In this document: positions 52,810 through 61,389 of the stretch, piece by piece
How the letters are laid out: each line of letters starts with the position of its first letter
Numbering within the stretch: position 1 is the stretch's first letter
NCBI RefSeq assembly: GCF_900111175.1
Contig: NZ_FOGI01000002.1
Span: forward strand, 232,022-296,021
Length of the DNA stretch: 64,000 bases
Reading direction: 5' to 3'
Origin: Actinokineospora terrae
GTDB lineage: Bacteria; Actinomycetota; Actinomycetes; Mycobacteriales; Pseudonocardiaceae
Notes under the pieces: model-generated
What the model saw: only the letters and a program-made list of their open reading frames with translations
Database searches by the model: none
What the model was told of the DNA's origin: nothing
Program-made: the position numbers and the translations under genes

Positions 52810-55014
52810 GTGAGACTGCGAAGAATCATGCCCGTGGCCGTTGTCGTGGTGGTATTGGGCGCCGGAGCGCCCGCCGTGGCCGCCGCGGCGCGGCCGGTGG
52901 TGTCCGATCCCGTGGTGGCGGCCATGGGGCGGGACCTGGGTTACGCCCCGGAGCAGGTGGCACCGCGGTTGGCCAAGGAAGCCGCCGGGGGCAGGCTGGA
53001 GCACCGCGTGCGGGTGGAGACGGGCACGGCGTTCGCCGGTGCCTGGCTCGACGCGGACGCGGAACTGGTGGTGGCGGTGACCGACGAGGCCGCGGCGCGG
53101 ACAGCGCGGGCGGCCGGGGCGAAGGCCACGGTCGTGCGGTGGAGCGAGCAGCGCTTGGCCGAGGTCAAGCGCGGGCTGGACGCGAGGCGGACGGCACCCG
53201 ACGCGGTCACCGGCTGGTACGTGGACGGCGCGAGCAACAGCGTCGTGGTGACCGCGACCACCCCCGACGCCGCCGACGTGCGGGCCTTCGCGGGGACGGC
53301 GCCGCAGGTCCGGATCACGCGGGCGGCGGCGAAACCCCGGGTGCTGCACGACGTGCGCGGCGGGGACGCCTACTACTTCAACGGCGGGTCGCGCTGTTCC
53401 ATCGGCTTCGCGGTGCAGGGCGGGTTCGTGACCGCCGGGCACTGCGGGACGGCGGGGACGGCGACCTCCGGGTTCAACCAGGTCGCGCAGGGCGCCGTCG
53501 AGCGGTCGGACTTCCCCGGCGACGACATGGGCTGGGTGCGCACCAACGCGAACTGGACGCCCCGACCGCTGGTGAACAACTGGGCGGGCGGCACGGTCGC
53601 GGTCCGCGGGTCGGCCGAGGCCGCGGTCGGCGCCTCCGTGTGCCGCTCGGGGTCCACCACCGGCTGGCGGTGCGGCACCATCCTGGCCAAGAACGAGACG
53701 GTCAACTACCGCGAGGGGTCCGTCCAGGGCCTCACCAGGTCCAACGCCTGCGCCGAGCCGGGTGACTCCGGCGGCGCGTGGCTGACCGGCGACCAGGCCC
53801 AGGGCGTCACCTCCGGCGGGTCGGGCAACTGCACCTCCGGCGGCACCATGTACTTCCAGCCGGTCAACGAGATCCTGCAGCGCTACGGCCTGACCCTCGC
53901 CGTCGACACCCCGCCCCAGCCGCCCGTCACCCCCGAGAGCGGCAGCGTGACCGGGGACTTCACCGGCGACGGCAAGGCCGATGTGCTGTCCCTCTACGAC
54001 TACGGCGACTCGACGACCGGCCTGTGGGTCTTCCCCGGTACCGCCGCGGGCGGCGACGCGGCGTCGGCTCCCTACCGCGCGTGGCTCAGCGCGCCGGGTG
54101 GCTGGACGGCCTCCCGCGCCAAGATCACCGCGGGTGACTTCACCGGCGACGGCAAGACCGACCTGCTCGCCCTCTACGACTACGGCGACTCCACCACCGG
54201 CCTGTGGGTCTTCCCCGGCGCCGCCGCGGGCGCCGCGAGTGCCCCGTACCGCGCGTGGCTCAGCGGCGTGGGCGGGTTCACCCTGGCCAACACCAAGATC
54301 TCGGCGGGTGACTACACCGGCGACGGCAAGGCAGACCTGACCGCGTTCTACGACTACGGCGACTCCACCAGCGGCTTGTGGATCTTCCCCGGCACCGCAG
54401 GCGGCAGCGCGACCGCCCCGTACCGCACCTGGCTCAGCGGCGCGGGTGGCTTCACCTGGGGCAACACCAAGATCGCGACCGGTGACTTCACCGGCGACGG
54501 CAAGGCGGACGTGGCCGCCCTGTACGACTACGGCGCCTCGACCTCGGGGATCTGGATCTTCCCCGGTACCGCCGGTGGTACGTCCCCGACCCCGTACCGC
54601 ACCTGGCTCAGCGGGGCGGGCGGGTTCACCTGGTCGAACACGAAGGTCTCGGCGGGTGACTTCACCGGCGACGGGAAGGCGGACGTCGCGCTCTTCTACG
54701 ACTACGGGGCGTCGACCTCGGGCTTGTGGATCGCCCAGGGGACGGGTGCGACCGGCGACGCGGCGAGTGTGCCGCGCCGCGTGTGGCTCAGTGGCCCCGG
54801 TGGGTTTACCTGGGCGAACTCGAAGATCACCGCAGGTGACTTCACCGGCGACCGCAAGGCCGATGTCCTTGCCCTGTACGACTACGGGACCGCCACGTCC
54901 GGGCTCTGGACCTTCCCCGGCACGGCCGCTTCCGGCGACTCGGCGAGCGCGCCGTACCGCGTGTGGCTCAGCGGCGCGGGCGGCTGGGACTGGAAACGGG
55001 GGGCGATAGCGTAG
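52810..55014 (+). CDS. Secreted streptogrisin-type serine protease with six FG-GAP-like repeats
   Basis: Exported protease of 734 residues. A signal peptide (MPVAVVVVVLGAGAPAVAAA) is followed by a propeptide of about 165 residues of the alpha-lytic/streptogrisin type. The catalytic domain has His in FVTAGHCG, Asp in GDDMGWV and Ser in EPGDSGGAWL. From about residue 378 there are six copies of a 58-60 residue unit built around GDFTGDGKAD (calcium-binding DxDxDG-like), LYDYG and WLSGAGGF. These should form a beta-propeller-like or VCBS-type module that may bind a surface or substrate. The GTG start has GGAAGGAA upstream. It ends in a terminator shared with the convergent membrane-protein operon. 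Confidence 0.93.
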   Translation: MRLRRIMPVAVVVVVLGAGAPAVAAAARPVVSDPVVAAMGRDLGYAPEQVAPRLAKEAAGGRLEHRVRVETGTAFAGAWLDADAELVVAVTDEAAARTARAAGAKATVVRWSEQRLAEVKRGLDARRTAPDAVTGWYVDGASNSVVVTATTPDAADVRAFAGTAPQVRITRAAAKPRVLHDVRGGDAYYFNGGSRCSIGFAVQGGFVTAGHCGTAGTATSGFNQVAQGAVERSDFPGDDMGWVRTNANWTPRPLVNNWAGGTVAVRGSAEAAVGASVCRSGSTTGWRCGTILAKNETVNYREGSVQGLTRSNACAEPGDSGGAWLTGDQAQGVTSGGSGNCTSGGTMYFQPVNEILQRYGLTLAVDTPPQPPVTPESGSVTGDFTGDGKADVLSLYDYGDSTTGLWVFPGTAAGGDAASAPYRAWLSAPGGWTASRAKITAGDFTGDGKTDLLALYDYGDSTTGLWVFPGAAAGAASAPYRAWLSGVGGFTLANTKISAGDYTGDGKADLTAFYDYGDSTSGLWIFPGTAGGSATAPYRTWLSGAGGFTWGNTKIATGDFTGDGKADVAALYDYGASTSGIWIFPGTAGGTSPTPYRTWLSGAGGFTWSNTKVSAGDFTGDGKADVALFYDYGASTSGLWIAQGTGATGDAASVPRRVWLSGPGGFTWANSKITAGDFTGDRKADVLALYDYGTATSGLWTFPGTAASGDSASAPYRVWLSGAGGWDWKRGAIA
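53956..55005 (+). repeat. Six coding tandem repeats, 174-180 bp
   Basis: Units begin at 53956, 54136, 54310, 54484, 54658 and 54838, each at GACTTCACCGGCGAC or a close variant. They encode the FG-GAP-like units of the protease. Spacing is a multiple of three throughout. Confidence 0.92.
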
Positions 55015-55021
55015 TGCCACA

Positions 55022-55052
55022 GGGGGCTGGGGTCCTGCGGGCCCCAGCCCCC
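55022..55052. terminator. Bidirectional hairpin terminator
   Basis: Perfect 11-bp stem GGGGGCTGGGG / CCCCAGCCCCC with a 9-base loop, between the convergent protease and membrane-protein genes, followed by TTCGTC on the plus strand. Confidence 0.8.
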
Positions 55053-55072
55053 TTCGTCCTGAGTAGACACCT

Positions 55073-55765
55073 TCAGCCGCAACCGGTTGCGGTGTTGGCG
55101 ATATCGGCGGGCACGCGCCACACGACGCCGTGGTCCAAGAGGACGGTGACCGAGTCGGCGGAGCCCAGCAGGAGCAGGCAGTCGGCGCCGGGCGGACGGG
55201 CAGGACCGTCGATGCCGGTGAGGCGGACCCGGGTCGCGTGGATGGGGCTCAGGGGTACGCCCAAGAGGGTCACGGTGGTCGGGTTGCCCGCGGCGGCGGT
55301 GTCGGCCGCGGACGAGGCGGCGGTGAGGGCGAGGGTCGTGGCGGTCACGGCGAGCATGGCCATCACCAGGAGCCAGACGCGGTGGCCGAAGGTCTCCTCC
55401 AGGCCGCCCAGCACCGACAGCACGCCGATGGCCAGCAGGACCAGGGCGAGCAGGCCGAGGCCGCGCCAGGTGAACAGCGTCCCCTCCCTGGCGAAGTCGA
55501 TGGTCAGGTAGACGCCGATGCCGCCGCCGATCGCCGCCGCCAACCGGCCGAGCAGGATCAGCAGCGCGCCGACGGCCGCGGTGGCGGTCATGACCAGCAG
55601 GGTGGGCGCGAGCAGCGAGTCGTAGCGCAGCCCCACCTCGGACGGCAGGACGTCGAAGCGGCTGTAGAAGGTCTCCACGACGACCCGGCCGAGCGCGTAG
55701 CCGACCGGGCCGGACAGCGCGGTCACCCAGGTCAACAGCGTCCACCGGGACAGTTCCCCGGTCAC
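55073..55765 (-). CDS. Membrane protein with EVGL motif (second gene of pair)
   Basis: Protein of 230 residues with about four membrane helices (WVTALSGPVGYALGRVV, LLVMTATAAVGALLILLG, LGLLALVLLAIGVLSVL, VWLLVMAMLAVTATTLALT) and a C-terminal outer region. It contains FYSRFDVLPSEVGLRYDSLL, which closely parallels a segment of the protein encoded upstream. The GTG start lies inside the upstream stop (GTGA overlap), so it is co-translated. No known function. Confidence 0.75.
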   Translation of the reverse strand: MTGELSRWTLLTWVTALSGPVGYALGRVVVETFYSRFDVLPSEVGLRYDSLLAPTLLVMTATAAVGALLILLGRLAAAIGGGIGVYLTIDFAREGTLFTWRGLGLLALVLLAIGVLSVLGGLEETFGHRVWLLVMAMLAVTATTLALTAASSAADTAAAGNPTTVTLLGVPLSPIHATRVRLTGIDGPARPPGADCLLLLGSADSVTVLLDHGVVWRVPADIANTATGCG

Positions 55766-56907
55766 CGGCACTCCCCCGCCGCGCTCACCACGTTCTGCGT
55801 CGGCACCCGCACGACCCGGCCCGCGCGCAGGAACACGGTGATGCCGTACGCGTTGCCGAGCCGGTGCGCGCATCCGCCGGGCGGCAGGTCCGGGGGCAGG
55901 TGCTGACCCTCGATCGGCCACACCCGCACCGTCGGCGCCCACAGCGCGGCGATCTGGATGGTGCCCAGCTTCGGCGTCGCCGGTTCGACCGCGGCCAACC
56001 GCGGCCGCATCTCGTCGGCGAACCCGTACGCCAGCACCAGGAGCCCGACCAGCGCCAACCCGGTCACCGACAGGATCCAGCCCCGCGACCGCGGCCGCGC
56101 CTCGGGCACGAACTCCGAGGTGCCGATCGCGACGGCGCAGAACAGCACGCCGTAGATGATCACGGCCGACAGGTCGCCCAGCCCGCCCAGGGCCACCTCG
56201 AGCGCGGTGAACAGCGGGACCCGCAGCACCGGGTGCCGGACCTTGCGCCACAGGGTGTCCAGCACGAGGATGCCGACCGCGACGAGGACCCCGCCGACGC
56301 CCGCCGCCAGCAGCAGGTCGGCCGCGGTCAGGCCGACCTCCTCGGGGGACACGCCGAACGAGCCGTAGAACCACTGGGCGGCCAGCCAGGACATCCCGTA
56401 CAGGGTGCCCGCGATGATCACCAGCACGACCTCGCCCTCGCGCAGCACCTGCCGCGCGTCGGCCAGCGGCAGCTCCGACACCTGGCCGGAGCGGTCGAAC
56501 GAGCTGGTCACCGCGTACCGGATCGCCCGCCCGGACCGCCGCACCACGTCGCCGGTTCGCAGCGACGACACCAGCCGCACCCTGGACCGCATGGTCGCAA
56601 GGAGTCTCGGGCCGAACCGCTGCCACAGCTCCACGCCACCGGCGACCGCCGCCATGCCCACCGCGCCGAATAGCCGCTCCCGTGCCGGGTCGTCAAAGGT
56701 GATCAGGTATCCGAAAGCTCCGCCGAGGGCCAGCGCGGGCCACACCCTCGGCCACGCCAGCAGTGCGCCGACCGCGAAGACCAGGGCGAGGTCGAACCAG
56801 TCGTCGAGCCGCCACGCGTCGGGCAGGAAGAAGGTCCCCGCGGTCGCCACGACCCCGAGCACTGCCGCGACCCGCACTCGGGTGCCGCGCAACCAGTCCC
56901 AACGCAT
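55762..56907 (-). CDS. Membrane protein with EVGL motif (first gene of pair)
   Basis: Protein of 381 residues with about six to eight helices, a cytoplasmic loop around residues 105-150, and a C-terminal outer region after AYGFADEMRPR. The segment WFYGSFGVSPEEVGLTAADL parallels FYSRFDVLPSEVGLRYDSLL in the coupled gene, and both end in an exported domain with a similar layout (ITVFLRAGRVVRVPTQNV here, VTVLLDHGVVWRVPADI there). They look like related partners of one membrane complex. Function unknown. Confidence 0.75.
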   Translation of the reverse strand: MRWDWLRGTRVRVAAVLGVVATAGTFFLPDAWRLDDWFDLALVFAVGALLAWPRVWPALALGGAFGYLITFDDPARERLFGAVGMAAVAGGVELWQRFGPRLLATMRSRVRLVSSLRTGDVVRRSGRAIRYAVTSSFDRSGQVSELPLADARQVLREGEVVLVIIAGTLYGMSWLAAQWFYGSFGVSPEEVGLTAADLLLAAGVGGVLVAVGILVLDTLWRKVRHPVLRVPLFTALEVALGGLGDLSAVIIYGVLFCAVAIGTSEFVPEARPRSRGWILSVTGLALVGLLVLAYGFADEMRPRLAAVEPATPKLGTIQIAALWAPTVRVWPIEGQHLPPDLPPGGCAHRLGNAYGITVFLRAGRVVRVPTQNVVSAAGECR

Positions 56908-57056
56908 CCCGCTCCGCTCCAGGTGTGGACGTCAGGAAGATCGAAACAACCGCGCGCGCGTTACCCGCTCGCGGTCTGCGGTGAGATCACCCGTTCGACC
57001 GCATATCCTGGCCAGTGGTGGAACTCGGCGTAACGAGATCACTGCGCGGAGCGACG

Positions 57057-58547
57057 GTGCGGGGCGTGGGGTTCCTCGACATCTTCCGCCGCAAGAGCAC
57101 TCCGGCACCGTCCGCGCAGGGGTTCGCCGTCATCGACGTGGAGACGACCGGGCTGTCGCCGCGACGGCACCGGGTCCTGGAGTTGGCGATCGTGCGCACC
57201 GATCCCGGCGGGCGGGTGCTCGACGAGTGGGTCTCGCGGTTCAACCCGGCCGGACCGGTCGGGGCCACGCACATCCACGGCATCACCGCCGCCGACGTCG
57301 CCGGTGAGCCGGGTTTCGCCGACGTGCTGCCCGCGATCACCGAGCGGCTGGCCGGGTGGGCGGTCGCCGGGCACAACGTCCGGTTCGACCTCGGGTTCCT
57401 GCGCGCGGAGTACGACCGGGCCGGGTGGGCGCTGCCGCTGCTGCCCGCGGCCTGCACGCTCGACCACAGCTGGGACCACCTCCCACACCTGGACCGGCGG
57501 CGCCTGGTCGACTGCTGCGCCGCCGCGGGTGTCCAGCACACCGGCGCGCACTCGGCCCTCGGCGACGCCAGGGCGACCGCCCGGTTGCTCGCCGGGTACC
57601 TCGACGCCCGGACCAGCCCGCGCCCGAGCACCGCCCTGCTCTCGTTGCCGCAGCAGGGATCCGCGGTGCCCTGGCCGTCCATGCCCAGCGGACCGGTCGC
57701 TCCCCCGTCACCCGCTCCCAGGCCCGTGCCGCGGGTCAAGCCACCGGCCCAATCGCTGCTCGACCTGCTGCGACGTGCCTCGCTGGCCGACGCACTGGAC
57801 GACGGCGCGCCGGACGGGTCCTTGCCGTACCTCGAACTACTCGCCGAGGTACTTGAGGACGGCGTGGTCACCGACGACGAGCGGGCGGCGTTGACCGAAC
57901 TCGCTCGGCTCTACGCACTCGACGACGCCGGCGTCGCGGCCGCGCACCGTGGGTTCCTGCTCAGCCTTGCCCACCTCGCGGTGGACGACGGGTGGGTCAG
58001 CCGGGTGGAGAAGGCGGAACTGACGTCCACCGCGGCGCTGCTGGGCGTCCCGGAGAAGGAACTGACGGCCGTACTGGACGCCGCGGAGGCCGCACGCCTG
58101 GCACGGCTGTCCGCCGGTCTGGAGCCGTTGCCGTCCGACTGGTCGCGCGGTGAGCCGCTGCGGGTCGGTGACAAGGTCGCGTTCACGGGATGCGACGCCG
58201 AGCAACGGGAGCTGTTGGAACAGCGCGCGGAGCGACTCGGAGTCCGCGTCCTGGGCTCGGTATCCCGGCGAACAGCCCTGCTGGTAACCGACGGCGGATT
58301 CTCCGGCGGCAAGGCGGAAAAAGCCGAACTGCACGGCACTCGACGCGTACACCCCGACGAGTTCGCCGTGCTCCTGGACCACTTGCAACCCGCCAACCAG
58401 CCGATCACCCAGATCCCACTCCGCGTCGACGTATCCCCGGCCGCGGTCCGGGCGTGGGGCCAGGCAAACGGATACAGGGTCAGCGACCGAGGCCGAATCC
58501 CCCTTGAGGTAACCAACGCCTACCAGCGCGCCCACGCCAGCTCTTGA
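57057..58547 (+). CDS. DEDDh exonuclease fused to BRCT and Lsr2-like DNA-binding domains
   Basis: Protein of 496 residues in at least four parts. Residues about 20-190 are a 3'-5' exonuclease of the DNA polymerase III epsilon type: VIDVETTG (Asp, Glu), AGHNVRFDLGFL (Asp) and GAHSALGDARATARLL (His, Asp). Residues about 230-350 are helical and acidic, resembling a TerB-like module (EDGVVTDDERAALTELARL, VDDGWVSRVEKAELTSTAAL). Residues about 360-440 match a BRCT domain (LRVGDKVAFTGCDAEQRELL, LLVTDGGFSGGKAEKAE). The last 45 residues, with VRAWGQANGYRVSDRGRIPL, match the C-terminal DNA-binding domain of Lsr2. The GTG at 57057 has GGAG 5-6 bases upstream. A role in DNA repair or foreign-DNA processing is inferred. 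Confidence 0.88.
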   Translation: MRGVGFLDIFRRKSTPAPSAQGFAVIDVETTGLSPRRHRVLELAIVRTDPGGRVLDEWVSRFNPAGPVGATHIHGITAADVAGEPGFADVLPAITERLAGWAVAGHNVRFDLGFLRAEYDRAGWALPLLPAACTLDHSWDHLPHLDRRRLVDCCAAAGVQHTGAHSALGDARATARLLAGYLDARTSPRPSTALLSLPQQGSAVPWPSMPSGPVAPPSPAPRPVPRVKPPAQSLLDLLRRASLADALDDGAPDGSLPYLELLAEVLEDGVVTDDERAALTELARLYALDDAGVAAAHRGFLLSLAHLAVDDGWVSRVEKAELTSTAALLGVPEKELTAVLDAAEAARLARLSAGLEPLPSDWSRGEPLRVGDKVAFTGCDAEQRELLEQRAERLGVRVLGSVSRRTALLVTDGGFSGGKAEKAELHGTRRVHPDEFAVLLDHLQPANQPITQIPLRVDVSPAAVRAWGQANGYRVSDRGRIPLEVTNAYQRAHASS

Positions 58548-58770
58548 CAGCACACGCCGGTTCCCGATAGCGCGCGCTGGGACCTGGCAGCGAGCACCCC
58601 AGATCCCGGCTGCGCGCACCCTGGATCGCGATAGTGCGCACGCCAGCTCCTGACGACACGCGTGTTAGACCCCAACAGCATGCGCCAGGTCCCGCCAACG
58701 CGGGTCCTGATCCTGCGCACGCTGGATCGCGGCAGCGCACGTGCTGGGTCCTGACGGTGCACATGTCGGT
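58533..58770. repeat. Degenerate tandem array, period 20-22 bp
   Basis: About eleven diverged copies of a unit like CGCACGCTGGATCCTGACAG, starting inside the last codons of the exonuclease gene and ending near 58770. The region 58548-58905 holds no gene apart from the start region of the PEBP gene. Confidence 0.6.
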
Positions 58771-58905
58771 TCGTGGCTGGGTGCGCCTGGGCGTGACTGG
58801 GAAATTCCGGATTCGCCGCCCGGGGTCGGGGCGCTTACGCTGGGTTTCCCCGGCGCTTGTCCACGTCTGTCCACCGGACGGACCAAGGATCCACGGGAGC
58901 CTTCA

Positions 58906-59475
58906 GTGAGAAGCACACGGATCGTGCTGTGCGCCTTCCTCGTCACCTGGGCTGTCAGCCTCACCCCCGCCACCGCGTCCCCGGCGGCGGCGTTCACCCT
59001 CTCCAGCACCGCTTTCGCCAACGGCGGTGTCATCCCCAAGGTCCACGAGTGCACCAGCGGCGGCGGCAACGACCCCGCCAAGAAGAACGAGTCCCCGCCG
59101 CTGACCTGGTCGGGTGCCCCGGCCGCGGCCAAGAGCTACGCGCTCATCATGCGCGACCTCGACAACGCGAACCTCATCCACTGGGTCATCTACGACATCC
59201 CGGTGAGCGCCACCTCCCTACCCCAGAACGTCGCACACGCCTACCGCCCGCCCGTCCCCGCAGGCGCCAGGCAGATCTACTACCGGGGAAGCGCGAGCCT
59301 CTACGGCTACCAGGGCCCCTGCTCCCCATCGACCATCAACACCTACGACTTCGTCCTCCACGCCCTCAACACAGCCTCGCTGACGAGCCTCAACACCAAC
59401 TCCTCCACCCAAACCGCCGCCCGAGCGATCACCGCGGCCTCCCTCGGCTCAACCAAGATCACCGGCGAGTCGTGA
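58906..59475 (+). CDS. Secreted PEBP/YbhB-type protein
   Basis: Protein of 189 residues with a signal peptide (RIVLCAFLVTWAVSLTPATA) and a phosphatidylethanolamine-binding-protein fold: NESPPLTWSGAPAAAKSYAL, MRDLDNANLIHWVIYDIP, YRGSASLYGYQGPCSP and TYDFVLHALNT. The ligand-site residues DxD and HW are present. PEBP homologues in bacteria are often exported and of unknown role. The GTG start is preceded by GGGAG. Confidence 0.88.
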   Translation: MRSTRIVLCAFLVTWAVSLTPATASPAAAFTLSSTAFANGGVIPKVHECTSGGGNDPAKKNESPPLTWSGAPAAAKSYALIMRDLDNANLIHWVIYDIPVSATSLPQNVAHAYRPPVPAGARQIYYRGSASLYGYQGPCSPSTINTYDFVLHALNTASLTSLNTNSSTQTAARAITAASLGSTKITGES

Positions 59476-59643
59476 CTCACCGGAACTCGGCCAAGACGTA
59501 GGCCCGTACTTGATGACGGCGGGAATGGTCAGCCACCGACCCACATCAACTAGGCCAATCGGGTGAATGGCAGACATCGCCGTGGGATCCAAGCCGGAAC
59601 GAGCGCATAGAAGGGGTGTAGGCGTCGACCGGGGAGGTGCGGG

Positions 59644-60351
59644 ATGTTCGGTGAACACCGCACCGACCCGGTCGTGCGCGATCACCTCCGCCAGTGGAAT
59701 CGCCCGCGCCCGGCAGAGGACGCTGCGGCCAGGAGGCGCGCCGACATCGCGCTGTGCGCCTACTTCCGCGAGCAGAAGTACCAAGGCCCCGACTGGGAAT
59801 GCTTCGTCCACCACCTCCTCGCCTACGGCCTGGGCCGTACCCGAATGCGCCTGGCTGCCAGAGCGCTGCTGCCGGGCAGGTCGTACTCCGGACCGGCGGG
59901 CGCACCCGGTGACCTCGACGAACTGGCGAGCGACATCGTGTTGGCCGGGTTCGCCCTGTTCGTCAAGAAGGGCCTGGTCGAGTCTGGGTGGTCCCCGCAC
60001 GGTGGCGCCTCGCTGGCGACCTACTTCGACGGTGCCTGCAAACTGGTGTTCAAGTCCCAGTACACCCGGTGGTGCGAACGCCACCGCCGTGACGCGACGG
60101 TCGACATCGCGGGTCTGGACGAGGTCTTGGCGGACACCTCGCCCCACGCCGACTCCAGCGACCTGCTCGACCGCCTGCTGGACATCCTCACCGAGGTCGA
60201 GACCACGATCTTCCTGCTGATCAGCGAAGGCTTCTCGCACACCGAGATCGCTGCCCACCTGGACCTGACCCCACGTGCCGTTGAAGGCCGTGTGACCCGC
60301 GCCAGGCAGAAGGTCGAACCGTTCCGAGACCGGCGGAGGAGGACACCATGA
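59644..60351 (+). CDS. Sigma factor-like protein (RNA polymerase sigma-70 region 4)
   Basis: Protein of 235 residues. SLATYFDGACKLVFKSQYTRWCERHRR resembles a sigma region 2 helix, and the C terminus is a clear region-4 helix-turn-helix: LISEGFSHTEIAAHLDLTPR then AVEGRVTRARQKV. The first 100 residues have no recognised domain. GGGGAGG precedes the ATG. Its stop overlaps the start of the following sigma factor (ATGA), so the two are co-produced. Confidence 0.8.
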   Translation: MFGEHRTDPVVRDHLRQWNRPRPAEDAAARRRADIALCAYFREQKYQGPDWECFVHHLLAYGLGRTRMRLAARALLPGRSYSGPAGAPGDLDELASDIVLAGFALFVKKGLVESGWSPHGGASLATYFDGACKLVFKSQYTRWCERHRRDATVDIAGLDEVLADTSPHADSSDLLDRLLDILTEVETTIFLLISEGFSHTEIAAHLDLTPRAVEGRVTRARQKVEPFRDRRRRTP

Positions 60352-61169
60352 CCAACCCCATTCGCCTCGATGACAACCTCGACGACTACATCTCAGGTGC
60401 AGTATCCCGAGACCAGCGGGCCGTCGAACACGTCCTCGCCGCCATCCGTCCGCTCGTCCTGCGGTACTGCCGAGCCCGAGTGGGCAGGCAGGAACGTGCC
60501 TTCGTCAGCGCCGACGATGTCGCGCAGGAAGTCTGCCTCGCGGTGCTCACCGCCCTACCCGGGTATCGAGACCAGGGACGACCATTCCTCGCGTTCGTCT
60601 ACGGAATCGCGGCGCACAAGGTCGCGGACGCACACAGGACCGCTGCCAGGGACAACAAGTCGGCTCCGATAGCCGACATCCCGGACATCCCGGACCGCCT
60701 CGCGCCGGATCCAGAGCACCAAGCCGTGCTCACTGACGAACTGCGCCTTCTTGGACGCACCTTGGACGGACGGGCTAGCCGAATCGGCAGGTCCGGTGTT
60801 GGCGATCTGCTGGCACGCTCGTCTTTCGGCACCCGAGGTGCGGAGACAGCACGTGCCCACAGCGCGGGTCACAGCTTGGACGATCGGGCGGCAAAACTCG
60901 TGGCAGGCATCCTGCGGGAGCAGGACCTGGCAGCCGAGAGCGACAGGACGCGCACAGATCTGTCCACCAAGATGAACACCCTTCTGCGCATGCTTCCTGA
61001 CAAGCAGCGCGAGATCGTGATCCTGCGAGTCATCGTCGGCTTTTCCGCTGAGGAGACAGCCCAAGCGATCGGGACGACTCCCGGCGAAGTACGCGTCACC
61101 CAGCATGACGCGCTGGCGCAGCTGCGGACTCTCTACGAAACTGAGGTGACGAATGCCCGCGCAGGCTGA
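60348..61169 (+). CDS. ECF sigma factor, ShbA-like, with inserted segment
   Basis: ECF sigma factor of 273 residues. Region 2: FVSADDVAQEVCLAVLTALP and FLAFVYGIAAHKVADAHRTA. Region 4: LLRMLPDKQREIVILRVIVG then SAEETAQAIGTTPGEVRVTQ. These are close to ShbA, which controls the principal sigma factor gene in Streptomyces. Between them (residues about 134-205, bases 60747-60962) lies a stretch of about 70 residues, rich in Arg, Asp and Ser, that has no place in the usual short linker. It starts within the stop of the previous sigma-like gene. It overlaps the next small gene by 17 bases. Confidence 0.88.
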   Translation: MTNPIRLDDNLDDYISGAVSRDQRAVEHVLAAIRPLVLRYCRARVGRQERAFVSADDVAQEVCLAVLTALPGYRDQGRPFLAFVYGIAAHKVADAHRTAARDNKSAPIADIPDIPDRLAPDPEHQAVLTDELRLLGRTLDGRASRIGRSGVGDLLARSSFGTRGAETARAHSAGHSLDDRAAKLVAGILREQDLAAESDRTRTDLSTKMNTLLRMLPDKQREIVILRVIVGFSAEETAQAIGTTPGEVRVTQHDALAQLRTLYETEVTNARAG

Positions 61170-61389
61170 GCGTCCGCCAGCGAATCGGGCCGACCCGCCG
61201 CAATGGCGGTTGGTGTTCGCGTTGGTGGCGACACTCACAGCTCGTGATTGGACGCCGTTTCTGCGGCTGTTGATCCTCACCGGCTCGGCGGCGGGGCTGC
61301 TGGTCGCGATCGTGGTCGCCGCGCCGAGTTGGGTTCTGGGGGTGGCGGGAATGGGGGCGATCAGCGCGGTCAGGCGTCGCCGTGGGTGA
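61153..61389 (+). CDS. Small membrane protein, one or two helices
   Basis: Protein of 78 residues with a hydrophobic stretch (ILTGSAAGLLVAIVVAAPSW, continuing VLGVAGMGAISAV) and a basic tail. It overlaps the sigma factor gene by 17 bases and may be an accessory or anti-sigma-like partner; position is the only evidence. Its 3' end overlaps that of the convergent MFS gene by 20 bases. Confidence 0.6.
   Translation: MPAQAERPPANRADPPQWRLVFALVATLTARDWTPFLRLLILTGSAAGLLVAIVVAAPSWVLGVAGMGAISAVRRRRG

Noticed and set aside
59449..60258. Minus-strand frame of 269 codons
   Set aside because: Antisense to the PEBP end and the sigma-like gene, with no domain.
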